Positions 1 through 6,205 of a stretch of 12,786 nucleotides of DNA are shown here, in pieces (within the stretch, counting starts at the first letter, position 1; each line of letters opens with the position of its first letter). Origin of the DNA: Paracoccaceae bacterium (GTDB taxonomy: Bacteria; Pseudomonadota; Alphaproteobacteria; Rhodobacterales; Rhodobacteraceae); contig SKMI01000254.1 of NCBI GenBank assembly GCA_007121115.1, forward strand, positions 1 to 12,786, given 5' to 3'. Made by a program: the position numbers and the translations under genes. The notes under the pieces were generated by a model, which made no database searches, was not told where the DNA came from, and saw only the letters and a program-made list of their open reading frames with translations.

Positions 1-1
1 C

Positions 2-106
2 GGGATCGGGGCGCTCGGCGTGCAGCGTCCGAAGGTGCGCGACCGCGCCACCGATGCCCCGGCCGAGAAGAGGGTCCGCTTCACCTCTGCGATCCTGCCG
101 AAGTGA
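2..106 (+). pseudogene. IS256-family (mutator-type) transposase remnant
   Basis: Frame 2 reads from the window edge to a TGA at 104-106. It gives about 34 residues containing QRPKVRDRATD and KRVRFTSAILPK, which match the pattern of the N-terminal third of IS256-family transposases (a 'G-I-G-x-x-x-V-x-x-P-K-V-R-D-R' run followed by 'R-F-T-S-A-I-L-P'). Family members carry on after this point with an Arg-rich segment and the DDE catalytic domain. Here the frame stops at once and I see no further transposase in any frame downstream, so the copy is dead or cut. The gene's 5' end lies outside the window. The assignment rests on remembered family sequence, and no terminal inverted repeat is visible. 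Confidence 0.7.
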
Positions 107-219
107 GCCATGGGCCGCCATCGGTTCAAGGCCCATAAAGCACGCATGGGGGGGGCTCCCCGAAGCGGGCGCGGGCGCGGCTGGCATCCTGTCCCCGCAC
201 CAAAACAGAGGAGGACACC

Positions 220-411
220 ATGGCCTACACCACCGCCACAACCAACCTGGAGAGTGGCGCCGCGCTGCCCCACAACGCGAAAGCTGCCGCGACCTGGTCG
301 CTCGGCGGGCGTGACTATGACAACATCAGCTTTGGCGTTTCCGACGCACTTGCCCACGCCGCACGGCGTCTGGCGCCGCAGCCCGGCGAGCGGGTGCTCG
401 ACGTCGCCACC
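220..411 (+). pseudogene. Truncated class I SAM-dependent methyltransferase (N-terminal fragment)
   Basis: An ATG at 220 follows a good ribosome binding site (gaggagg, 209-215). The first 64 codons resemble the start of a SAM-dependent methyltransferase: TWSLGGRDYDNISFGVSD, then GERVLDVAT, the beginning of motif I. In intact enzymes the Gly-rich SAM-binding loop (G-T-G-x-x) follows directly. Here the sequence switches after codon 64 to unrelated residues, and the frame ends at 550-552. The cofactor site and all of the catalytic domain are missing, so this cannot be a working enzyme. The clean break inside motif I suggests a deletion or recombination joint at about 411/412. The intact start signals suggest the loss is fairly recent. 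Confidence 0.7.
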
Positions 412-517
412 GTTGTGCTGAACTGGAGCAAGGCGGCCATCGCCGCCGCGCTCAAGGCCGACGGGTTCCAGACGCCGCATTCCAACCGCGCCCGCCGGAC
501 AGGGTCGAAAGCGGTGG
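412..517 (+). other. Unassigned debris, weakly recombinase-like
   Basis: This stretch lies between the methyltransferase break and the oxidoreductase fragment. In the methyltransferase frame it reads NWSKAAIAAALKADGFQTP. This faintly resembles the 'x-x-I-A-x-x-L-N-x-x-G-x-x-T-P' segment of the recombinase domain in large serine recombinases, but it is too short for a firm call. No start, ribosome binding site or complementary reading was found. I treat it as part of the decayed region. Confidence 0.25.
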
Positions 518-706
518 GCCGACGCGGGCGACCCGTGGGCTGCAGAATGTGATCACCAGCGGGGTGCGGCGGCAGAAACCCGCAGCCTGAGCATAGGGGG
601 CCGCCAGTCGGCCGGCGATGTGGCCCTCGTCGGCGGCCTCGGGCAACAGCGCGCGGTGGCCGTTGGCGTCACCGGCCAGAAAGACGCCTGTGTCCGCGCT
701 CGGCAT
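518..706 (-). pseudogene. Internal fragment of a pyridine-nucleotide-disulphide oxidoreductase (dihydrolipoamide dehydrogenase-like)
   Basis: Read on the minus strand, about 62 codons give VFLAGDANGHRALLPEAADE, then GHIAGRLAA and RRTPLVITFCSPRVARVG. This is the pattern of the second FAD-binding motif ('x-G-D-x-x') and the start of the dimerisation domain in dihydrolipoamide dehydrogenase/mercuric reductase-type flavoproteins. The redox-active Cys pair, the NAD domain and the C-terminal His-Glu pair are all missing. An open frame continues on both sides (452-739), but the flanking residues do not fit the family. It is a broken scrap, cut at both ends, with no sign of function. Confidence 0.65.
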
Positions 707-757
707 CTTACCCGTGTGCAATAGTGATATCGTTGTCAAACTTTCGACTGACCTGGC

Positions 758-1573
758 TCAATTCGCGCTGGGAAAGAACAGCTGCTCGCCTCCCAGCGTG
801 TAGCTGGCGATGGCGTCCTGGCCTGTAGCGGAGGTGATCCAGTCGATGAATATCTGACCTGCTTCGGCCGTCACATGGGGGTGGCGTTCGGGGTTCACCA
901 GGATCACGCCATAGGGGTTGAACAACACTTCGTCGCCCTCGAACAAGATCTTCAGCTCGCCCCGGTTCTGGAACGACAGCCATGTGCCACGATCGGTCAG
1001 GGCATAGGCGTTCATCTGGCTTGCGGTGTTCAGCGTCGGGCCCATGCCCGAGCCGGTCTCGCGATACCAGCCGCCCGAGGGCTCCACCCAGGCGGTCGCC
1101 CACAGGTTCTGCTCGGCGACATGGGTGCCGCTGTCATCCCCGCGTGAGGCAAAGGGGGCCTCGGCACCGGCGATCGCGCCGATGGCCTCGGCGGCGCTGG
1201 GCGCGCCAGCGATGCCCGCCGGATCATCACCCGGGCCGACAAGCACAAAATCATTATACATCACGTCAAATCGCTGAACGCCGTAGCCATCGGCGACAAA
1301 GGCCTGCTCCAGTTCGCGGGCGTGGACGAAGACCACATCGGCATCGCCCCGCCGCCCGGTTTCCAGCGCCTGGCCCGTGCCCTGGGCAACAACGCGGACT
1401 TCGATCCCGGTCTCGTCCTGGAACATCGGCAGGATATGCTCGAACAGACCTGAATTTTCGGTCGATGTGGTCGATGCGACGGTGATGAAGTCCTGCGCGG
1501 CGGCCGGCAGGGCGGCCAGCATGGCAAGGCCCGATACGAAGCCAAGACTGGTGTTGCGGCGCGTATGTGACAT
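758..1573 (-). CDS. tupA: Tungstate ABC transporter, periplasmic binding protein
   Basis: 271 residues. It captures tungstate (WO4 2-) in the periplasm and hands it to the TupB/TupC importer. The N-terminus has Arg residues, a hydrophobic core and an AAA-Q junction near residue 26, which is a Sec signal peptide. The mature protein carries STTSTENSGL (34-43), QGTGQAL (64-70), VMYNDFVLVGP (104-114) and SRGDDSGTH (143-151). These conserved blocks are typical of the TupA/PBP-like oxyanion binders, with the STTST and SRGDDSGTH loops expected to contact the anion. The ATG at 1573 has a GGGAG ribosome binding site about 8 bases upstream. It is the last gene of the minus-strand operon, 17 bases after tupC. 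Molybdate binding cannot be excluded from sequence, but the family is mostly tungstate-selective. I saw no clear terminator after the stop. Confidence 0.9.
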   Translation of the reverse strand: MSHTRRNTSLGFVSGLAMLAALPAAAQDFITVASTTSTENSGLFEHILPMFQDETGIEVRVVAQGTGQALETGRRGDADVVFVHARELEQAFVADGYGVQRFDVMYNDFVLVGPGDDPAGIAGAPSAAEAIGAIAGAEAPFASRGDDSGTHVAEQNLWATAWVEPSGGWYRETGSGMGPTLNTASQMNAYALTDRGTWLSFQNRGELKILFEGDEVLFNPYGVILVNPERHPHVTAEAGQIFIDWITSATGQDAIASYTLGGEQLFFPSAN

Positions 1574-1590
1574 GGTCTTTCTCCCGTTGG

Positions 1591-2358
1591 TTACCAGATC
1601 AGATCACCCGCGAGGAATGCGCGGGCCTCGGGGGCTTGCGGCCCCGCGAAGAATGGCGCGGCGGGGCCATGCTCGATCAGGCGGCCGCGATGCAGAAAGG
1701 CCACGTCCTGCGCCAGCCGCCGGGCCTGGCCCAGGTCGTGCGTGGTCATCACGATGGTGATGCCCTCGGCGGCAAAACTCTCGATCATCTTCTCGATGAT
1801 CCGCGTGGCAGAGGGGTCGAGCGCTGAGCATGGCTCGTCGAGAAACAGCACCTCGGGGCGCATCGCCCAGGCCCGCGCCAATGCGAGGCGCTGCTGTTCG
1901 CCACCTGAGAGCAACCGCGCGGGGCGGTCGGCCAGTGGTTCAAGCCCGAAACGCTGCAAGGTGGTTGCAACGGCGTCGCGCCGCGCGCCGCGAGACATGC
2001 CCCGCAGCTTGAGCGGATAGTCGAGATTGGCGGCAACCGAGCGGCGCAGCAGCACGGGACGCTGAAACACCATAGCCTGCGCATCGGGCCGCGTGCTGCC
2101 ATCGGCCCAGAAACGTCTGCCCGATGTCGGCTCGATCAGTCCGTGGCACAGCCGCAGAAACAGGCTCTTGCCCGCGCCGTTCGCGCCCATCACGATCAGC
2201 CGCCGCCCTGGCGCGATGCTGAGTGTCAGAGTCGAAAGGAGTGGCTTGCCATCAATGGCAAAGCCGGCGCTGTCAAGACGCAGTGGCAGGATGGCGCTCC
2301 CCGTGTCACGCAGCGCGCGCATGGGCGTGCCTTCGGTCGAGATCGTGTCGCCCCTCAT
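1591..2358 (-). CDS. tupC: Tungstate ABC transporter, ATP-binding protein
   Basis: 255 residues. It is the cytoplasmic ATPase that powers tungstate import. All ABC motifs are visible: Walker A GANGAGKS (58-65), Q-loop Gln at 99 in VFQRP, signature LSGGEQQR (150-157), Walker B VLFLDEP (170-176), D-loop SALD (178-181) and the switch His at 207 in TTHD. The frame stays open much further upstream, to 2682, but that part is the shadow of tupB. I chose the ATG at 2358 because it forms an ATGA overlap with the tupB stop, implying translational coupling. An ATG at 2322 (residue 13), preceded by GAAGG, is an alternative start. The length fits the family. There is no C-terminal TOBE-type oxyanion domain, as expected for TupC rather than ModC. 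Confidence 0.9.
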   Translation of the reverse strand: MRGDTISTEGTPMRALRDTGSAILPLRLDSAGFAIDGKPLLSTLTLSIAPGRRLIVMGANGAGKSLFLRLCHGLIEPTSGRRFWADGSTRPDAQAMVFQRPVLLRRSVAANLDYPLKLRGMSRGARRDAVATTLQRFGLEPLADRPARLLSGGEQQRLALARAWAMRPEVLFLDEPCSALDPSATRIIEKMIESFAAEGITIVMTTHDLGQARRLAQDVAFLHRGRLIEHGPAAPFFAGPQAPEARAFLAGDLIW

Positions 2359-3050
2359 CCTAGACGTCCCCGCGCCCATTGGCCCGCTCCCCAGGCCAAG
2401 GCATTGAGTGTCAGTGTCAACGCCATCAGGATGATCCCCAGCGCCACGGCCAGCCCCAAGCTGCCGCGAGCGGTCTCCAGGGTGATTGCCGTGGTCATCG
2501 TGCGGGTGTGGCCGGCGATGTTGCCGCCCACGATCAGCACTGCCCCCACTTCGGCCGAGGCGCGGCCAAACCCCGCCAGAACCCCGGTCAGCAGGCTGAC
2601 ACGCCCGTCCCACAACAGGGTAGGGACCGCGCGCAGCCGCCCCGCGCCCAGACTGCGCAACTGTTCGCGATACTCGACCCAAAGATCCTCGACCACCGAC
2701 CGCGTGAGCGAGATGACAATCGGCAGGATCAGTAGGGTCTGAGCGATGACCATTGCCGTCGGGGTGAAGAGCAGCCCCAGATCGCCGAACGGCCCCGAGC
2801 GCGACAGCAGCAGATAGACCAGCAGCCCCGCGACCACCGGCGGCAGCCCCATGAGCGCGTTGAACATCACAATCACCGCCGCGCGCCCGGGAAACCGCGC
2901 CAGTGCCAGCCCCGCGCCCAGCGGCAGGCCGAGAACGCAGGCGATCAGCACCGCCGTAAGCGTGACCCGCAGGCTGAGCCCGATGATCTGCATCAGCGCA
3001 GCATCCGCCGAGGTGATCAGCCCCAGAGCGATACCGAACGGTCCATCCAC
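2355..3050 (-). CDS. tupB: Tungstate ABC transporter, permease
   Basis: 231 residues. It is the inner-membrane channel subunit of the tungstate importer and probably works as a homodimer. I see about five hydrophobic segments (roughly residues 25-50, 58-82, 98-116, 152-178 and 203-222). The cytoplasmic EAA-like coupling loop that docks on TupC is EQLRSLGAG (129-137). LMGLPPVVAGLLVYLLLSRS and FTPTAMVIAQT are characteristic of TupB. The frame is open back to 3134, but I place the start at GTG 3050: it has a strong GGGAGGA ribosome binding site 8 bases upstream (3059-3065), and the added residues would be unlike the family and would run into the regulator's control region. It is first in a B-C-A gene order and overlaps tupC by 4 bases. 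Confidence 0.87.
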   Translation of the reverse strand: MDGPFGIALGLITSADAALMQIIGLSLRVTLTAVLIACVLGLPLGAGLALARFPGRAAVIVMFNALMGLPPVVAGLLVYLLLSRSGPFGDLGLLFTPTAMVIAQTLLILPIVISLTRSVVEDLWVEYREQLRSLGAGRLRAVPTLLWDGRVSLLTGVLAGFGRASAEVGAVLIVGGNIAGHTRTMTTAITLETARGSLGLAVALGIILMALTLTLNALAWGAGQWARGRLG

Positions 3051-3138
3051 TTGAAGAATCCTCCCAAAACCGACTGGAAGGAAAGCAAAAAACAAGTTAG
3101 GGTTCAAACACGTAATTTTTGCAGAGGATTGCATTAAA
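3051..3138. promoter_or_regulatory. Divergent promoter/operator region between tupB and its regulator
   Basis: This 88-base gap is clearly AT-richer than its surroundings, notably 3085-3140, and must hold the promoters of the tup operon (leftward) and the regulator (rightward). TGCA occurs twice at 3130-3133 and 3140-3143, giving the dyad-like TGCATTAAAGTGCA. Its right end overlaps the regulator's proposed GTG start. It is a possible operator, which would imply autoregulation. On the minus strand a TTGAAC lies near 3110-3115 as a possible -35 box, but I cannot place a convincing -10. The tupB ribosome binding site (3059-3065) and the regulator's AGAGGA (3123-3128) lie inside the gap. Confidence 0.5.
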
Positions 3139-4065
3139 GTGCATGAGAAGATTCCTGATACGGCCCCGAGAGCAGCCCTTCATGGGTCTCCCGCCTTGAT
3201 GACCACAGGCGAGGTGGCCGATTTCTTGCGCGTGCGGGAGCGCACGATCTACGAGATGGTCGCGCGCCAGACCATCCCCTTCACCCGTGCCACGGGAAAA
3301 CTGCTTTTTCCCCGCCGCCTGCTCGCGGCCTGGCTGGAAGCCCAGACCGAACTGCCCCAGACGGGTATCGCCCCGCCACCGCCGATCTACTCGGGCTCGA
3401 ACGATCCGTTGCTGGAGTGGGCGCTGCGCCAGTCGGGCAGTGGGCTTGCGGTGCTGGCGCGGGGCTCTGCGCATGGGCTCGACGATCTGGTCGAGGGGCG
3501 TGCCGTGTTGGCTGGCTTTCACCTGCTGGATCCCGAAAGCGGGCAGTGGAACCTGGCGGCGGCGCAGGCCCATTTGCCCGCCGCCAGCCATGTGGTGATC
3601 CACTGGGCCCGGCGGACACAGGGGCTGATTACCGCAGCCGGCAACCCGCTGGGATTGACCGACCTTCGCGACGCGGTCGCGCGCGGGGCGCGTTTTGCCC
3701 TGCGTGCCGGAGGGGCTGGATCGCAACGACTGCTCGAGGTGCTGCTGGCGCGTGAGGGGCTGACGACCGCCGATCTGACCACCGCGGACCGCCCTGCAGA
3801 AACCCATGCCGACCTCGCCACCTTGATCGAGACCGACGAGGCTGATTGCGGCCTCGGGCTGCATGCTGCCGCCGGCGCGCGTCTGGGGTTCATCACGCTT
3901 GTGTCCGACGAAAGCTTTGATCTGGCAATGACCCGACGCGCCTATTTTGAACCGGTCATCCAGTCTTTGCTAAGATTGGCCCGGTCGGATACCTTTGCCA
4001 AGCGCGCCCAGCATCTGGGCGGATATGACCTCTCCGATCTGGGAAAGGTTCGTTGGAACGGGTAG
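3139..4065 (+). CDS. HTH / periplasmic-binding-protein-like fusion regulator, probable tungstate/molybdate sensor
   Basis: 308 residues. It is a probable one-component regulator of the divergent tup operon. Residues about 20-70 form an excisionase/MerR-like helix-turn-helix: TTGEVADFLRVRERTIYEMV, then the wing containing GKLLFPRRLLAAWL. Residues about 90-290 look like a cytosolic substrate-binding domain of the PBP-like family, with LARGSAHGLDDLV, GNPLGLTDL and RAGGAGSQRLLEVLL. That domain is often linked to molybdate/tungstate transport genes. There is no signal peptide, so it should sense the oxyanion inside the cell. The proposed start is GTG 3139, with AGAGGA at 3123-3128. The first ATG in frame is at 3199, just before the HTH, but has no good ribosome binding site. 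The DNA site and direction of control are inferred only from divergent placement. Confidence 0.82.
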   Translation: MHEKIPDTAPRAALHGSPALMTTGEVADFLRVRERTIYEMVARQTIPFTRATGKLLFPRRLLAAWLEAQTELPQTGIAPPPPIYSGSNDPLLEWALRQSGSGLAVLARGSAHGLDDLVEGRAVLAGFHLLDPESGQWNLAAAQAHLPAASHVVIHWARRTQGLITAAGNPLGLTDLRDAVARGARFALRAGGAGSQRLLEVLLAREGLTTADLTTADRPAETHADLATLIETDEADCGLGLHAAAGARLGFITLVSDESFDLAMTRRAYFEPVIQSLLRLARSDTFAKRAQHLGGYDLSDLGKVRWNG

Positions 4066-4104
4066 CCCAAAGTTGCCGGGAGTTGATGCGTTCTATCGAC
4101 GACA

Positions 4105-4202
4105 ATGGCGAGCGCGTGTTTTGCAATGGCGGACCTCGACCGCCGGTCGAAGTGATGGTCGGGTTCATCTACGACCATCGAGGGGAACACGGGGTCGATC
4201 CT
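4105..4202 (+). pseudogene. IS3-family transposase remnant spanning the orfA/orfB junction
   Basis: Two short pieces in different frames fit together. In one frame 4105-4155 reads MASACFAMADLDRRSK and stops at TGA 4153-4155. This resembles the end of IS3-family OrfA ('A-S-A-x-F-A-x-A-x-L-D-R-R-x-K'). In the other frame ATG 4155 opens MVGFIYDHRGEHGVDP, like the start of OrfB ('M-V-x-F-I-D-D-H-R-x-x-H-G-V-E-P'). The TGATG overlap between them is the usual arrangement in this group. The similarity ends at 4202, three bases before the LysR stop codon. No ends of the element or other parts are present, so it is a deletion leftover. Confidence 0.7.
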
Positions 4203-4204
4203 CG

Positions 4205-5101
4205 TCAGACCCCATCGATTGGCGTAATGTCAGTCGTCTGGATCAACGAGACGAGCCTGTCCTGGAACGCTGCGCATATCGGGCTGCTGATGCCCCCTCG
4301 CCGCAAGACAAAGCCAACGGTCCGAAGCGCCGAGGGATCATCCAGTTCAAGTGCGCAAAGGTCCTCATCGATCGAGCGAGTCGCAAGGGCTGGCAGGATC
4401 GTTGCCCCGGCTCCGGCGCGCACCAACGCCAGGAGTGAAATGACATTGCGGGCGCTTATTGCCGAAACGTGATCCGGACTGTCTGGATCAAGGCCGGAAT
4501 TGCCCACAGTCGATTTGTTGCTGATCAGGTGGTGCGCGCGGATGTCCTCACGTGTCAACGGACGCGCCAGCCGCGCAAGCGGATGGTCCTTGCGGCAGAC
4601 CAGCCGAAACGGGTCATTGAACAGGGCGATGAAACTCAGCCCGGCGCTGGCGTCCGGCTTGCCGCCGATGCCCAGCTCGACCACGCTCGTTTCGACCAGC
4701 ATGTGCACACTGGCGCTGTCGGTATCCAGCAACTCGATCCTGACACCGGCATGATCTGCCAGCATGGCGCTGAGCACCGGCGGCAAAAGCTGTGCTGCGA
4801 TGGATGGAACGGCGGCAATACGCAAGACCCCTTCGCGCCCCTCGGCAAGCGCGATGATCCGTTCGGTGGTGCGATCATGTTCGCGCAGCAGGTCCTGAGC
4901 GAGCTTGTTCACCTCAACGCCCAGCGCCGTCAGGGTGTGTTTGCGGTCCGTTTCGAACAAGGGGGCGCCCAGGTCCCTTTCAAGCTGCTTGAGCGTCATC
5001 GAAATGGCGGAATCCGTTCTGCGCAGGGCCTTGGCAGCGTCGCGGATGTTTCCGCAACTGGCAACGGTGACGAACACGCGCAGTGTTTGGGTTCGGATCA
5101 T
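4205..5101 (-). CDS. LysR-family transcriptional regulator
   Basis: 298 residues, a normal LysR length. The N-terminal winged HTH is clear: TLRVFVTVASCGNIRDAAKA, then RRTDSAISMTLKQLERDLGA and PLFETDRKHTLTALG (residues about 6-60). The rest (about 90-295) is the two-lobe inducer-binding domain, with VLRIAAVPSIAAQLLPPVL and LVRAGAGATILPALATRSI. The gene diverges from the Ldh2/ALDH/M19/ProX operon across an 84-base gap, so it probably controls that operon in response to the substrate or an intermediate. The start ATG at 5101 has no strong ribosome binding site. The 3' end lies right against an IS3 scrap, so the last few residues may not be original, but the fold looks whole. Confidence 0.85.
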   Translation of the reverse strand: MIRTQTLRVFVTVASCGNIRDAAKALRRTDSAISMTLKQLERDLGAPLFETDRKHTLTALGVEVNKLAQDLLREHDRTTERIIALAEGREGVLRIAAVPSIAAQLLPPVLSAMLADHAGVRIELLDTDSASVHMLVETSVVELGIGGKPDASAGLSFIALFNDPFRLVCRKDHPLARLARPLTREDIRAHHLISNKSTVGNSGLDPDSPDHVSAISARNVISLLALVRAGAGATILPALATRSIDEDLCALELDDPSALRTVGFVLRRGGISSPICAAFQDRLVSLIQTTDITPIDGV

Positions 5102-5185
5102 GGTTGTATGCTACAGAAAAACTGAATTTGGTTTCATTTTAATTCGATTGATCTGAACAAGCCAACCCCCATAGCGTGTCGCATC
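5102..5185. promoter_or_regulatory. Divergent LysR / catabolic-operon control region
   Basis: This 84-base, AT-rich gap separates the LysR gene from the dehydrogenase that begins the plus-strand operon. It contains the interrupted palindrome GAATT (5124-5128) ... AATTC (5141-5145). With T at 5129 and A at 5141 this fits the T-N11-A form of LysR-type binding sites. I could not place clear -35/-10 boxes. There is no recognisable Shine-Dalgarno sequence before the dehydrogenase ATG at 5186. Confidence 0.5.
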
Positions 5186-6187
5186 ATGACCGACACGACG
5201 CTCTCATTGGATCAGGTCGAAGTCCTAGCGCGCCAGACTCTGGAACGCGCAGGAGCTTCCGGGGAACAATCGGCGTCTGTCGCACGCTCCACGCGTCTGG
5301 CCGAGCGCGATGGCATCCGCAGCCACGGTCTGATGTATCTGCCGATCTATGCCGAGCATCTGCGCTGCGGCAAGGTTCTGGGCACGGCCGGCCCGGTTGT
5401 GTCCAGTCCGCGACCTGCGGCGGTTCAGGTTGATGCCGCGCATGGTTTCGCCCATGCTGCGATTGATGTGGGCTGGCCTGACCTTGACGCGGCCGTGCGC
5501 GAACACGGCGTTGCTGCAATGGCTGTGTCGCGGTCCTATAATTGCGGTGTTCTGGGTCATCACGCAGAGCGATTGGCCGAGTCGGGGCTTGTGGGGCTGT
5601 GCTTCACGAATGCGCCTGCTTCAATGGCCCCCATCGGGGGTAGTCGACCGGTGATCGGCACCAATCCCTTTGCTCTGGCAGTGCCGGATGGCGCGAGCCG
5701 CGCGCGGCTGATCATTGACCAGTCCGCCAGTGCGATTGCAAAATCCGAAATCATCCTGCGCGCCCGCAAGGGCGAGGCGATCGAACCGGGCTGGGCGCTC
5801 GATGCCGATGGACAGCCGACCGAGGATGCCGAGGCCGCGCTTGCGGGTTCGATGCTGCCTGCGGGCGGGCAAAAGGGCTTCGGCATGGGCCTGATGGTCG
5901 AGATTTTCGCCGCCGCACTGTCCGGCGGCAATCTGGGGATCGAGGCCAGCCCCTTTTCCGGCCCCAAGGGAGGGCCTCCGGGCACGGGGCAGTTTTTCAT
6001 CGGCATCGATCCGGTGGCATTTTCCGGAGATGGCTTCCATGCCGCGATATCGCGGCTGACAGAAGCGATCATTGAACAACAGGGCACACGGCTGCCCGGT
6101 GCGCGCCGTGCCGCCAACCGTGACCGTATCGAGCGTGAGGGCGTGCAGGTCGATGCCGCCCTGATGGACAGGATCAAGGCCGCCTGA
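5186..6187 (+). CDS. Ldh2-family (malate/L-lactate/ureidoglycolate dehydrogenase superfamily) NAD(P)-dependent oxidoreductase
   Basis: 333 residues, the normal length for the type-2 malate/lactate dehydrogenase family. Members of this family oxidise 2-hydroxy acids (malate, sulfolactate, ureidoglycolate) or reduce cyclic imino acids and N-methyl amino acid imines (delta1-piperideine/pyrroline-2-carboxylate reductase). Visible blocks are DGIRSHG (42-48, with the conserved His 47), SYNCGVLGHHAERL (117-130), IGTNPFALAVP (157-167), IIDQSASAIAKSEI (176-189) and GGQKGFGMGLMVEI (227-240), all family signatures. Which substrate it uses cannot be told from these. It is the first gene of the operon, 18 bases before the aldehyde dehydrogenase. 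The start at 5186 has no good ribosome binding site. I keep it because the N-terminus fits the family and no better in-frame start lies upstream. Confidence 0.85.
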   Translation: MTDTTLSLDQVEVLARQTLERAGASGEQSASVARSTRLAERDGIRSHGLMYLPIYAEHLRCGKVLGTAGPVVSSPRPAAVQVDAAHGFAHAAIDVGWPDLDAAVREHGVAAMAVSRSYNCGVLGHHAERLAESGLVGLCFTNAPASMAPIGGSRPVIGTNPFALAVPDGASRARLIIDQSASAIAKSEIILRARKGEAIEPGWALDADGQPTEDAEAALAGSMLPAGGQKGFGMGLMVEIFAAALSGGNLGIEASPFSGPKGGPPGTGQFFIGIDPVAFSGDGFHAAISRLTEAIIEQQGTRLPGARRAANRDRIEREGVQVDAALMDRIKAA

Positions 6188-6205
6188 GCGGCGAAAAGGA
6201 ATGGC

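Noticed and set aside
2359..2682. Upstream extension of the tupC frame to an ATG at 2682
   Set aside because: The added 108 residues are an out-of-frame reading of tupB; the ATGA junction at 2355-2358 is the natural start.
3051..3134. Longer tupB start at 3134
   Set aside because: The extra 28 residues do not look like a permease N-terminus and cover the control region; the GTG at 3050 has a strong ribosome binding site.
3097..3864. Minus-strand open frame of 255 codons opposite the tup regulator
   Set aside because: It lies opposite a clear HTH/PBP-like coding sequence and runs into the divergent control region; composition is Arg/Gln/Gly-rich shadow sequence.
1..4202. Composite transposon carrying the tup genes
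   Set aside because: The two flanking scraps belong to different families (IS256 and IS3), neither has its ends, and I found no matching inverted or direct repeats at the borders.
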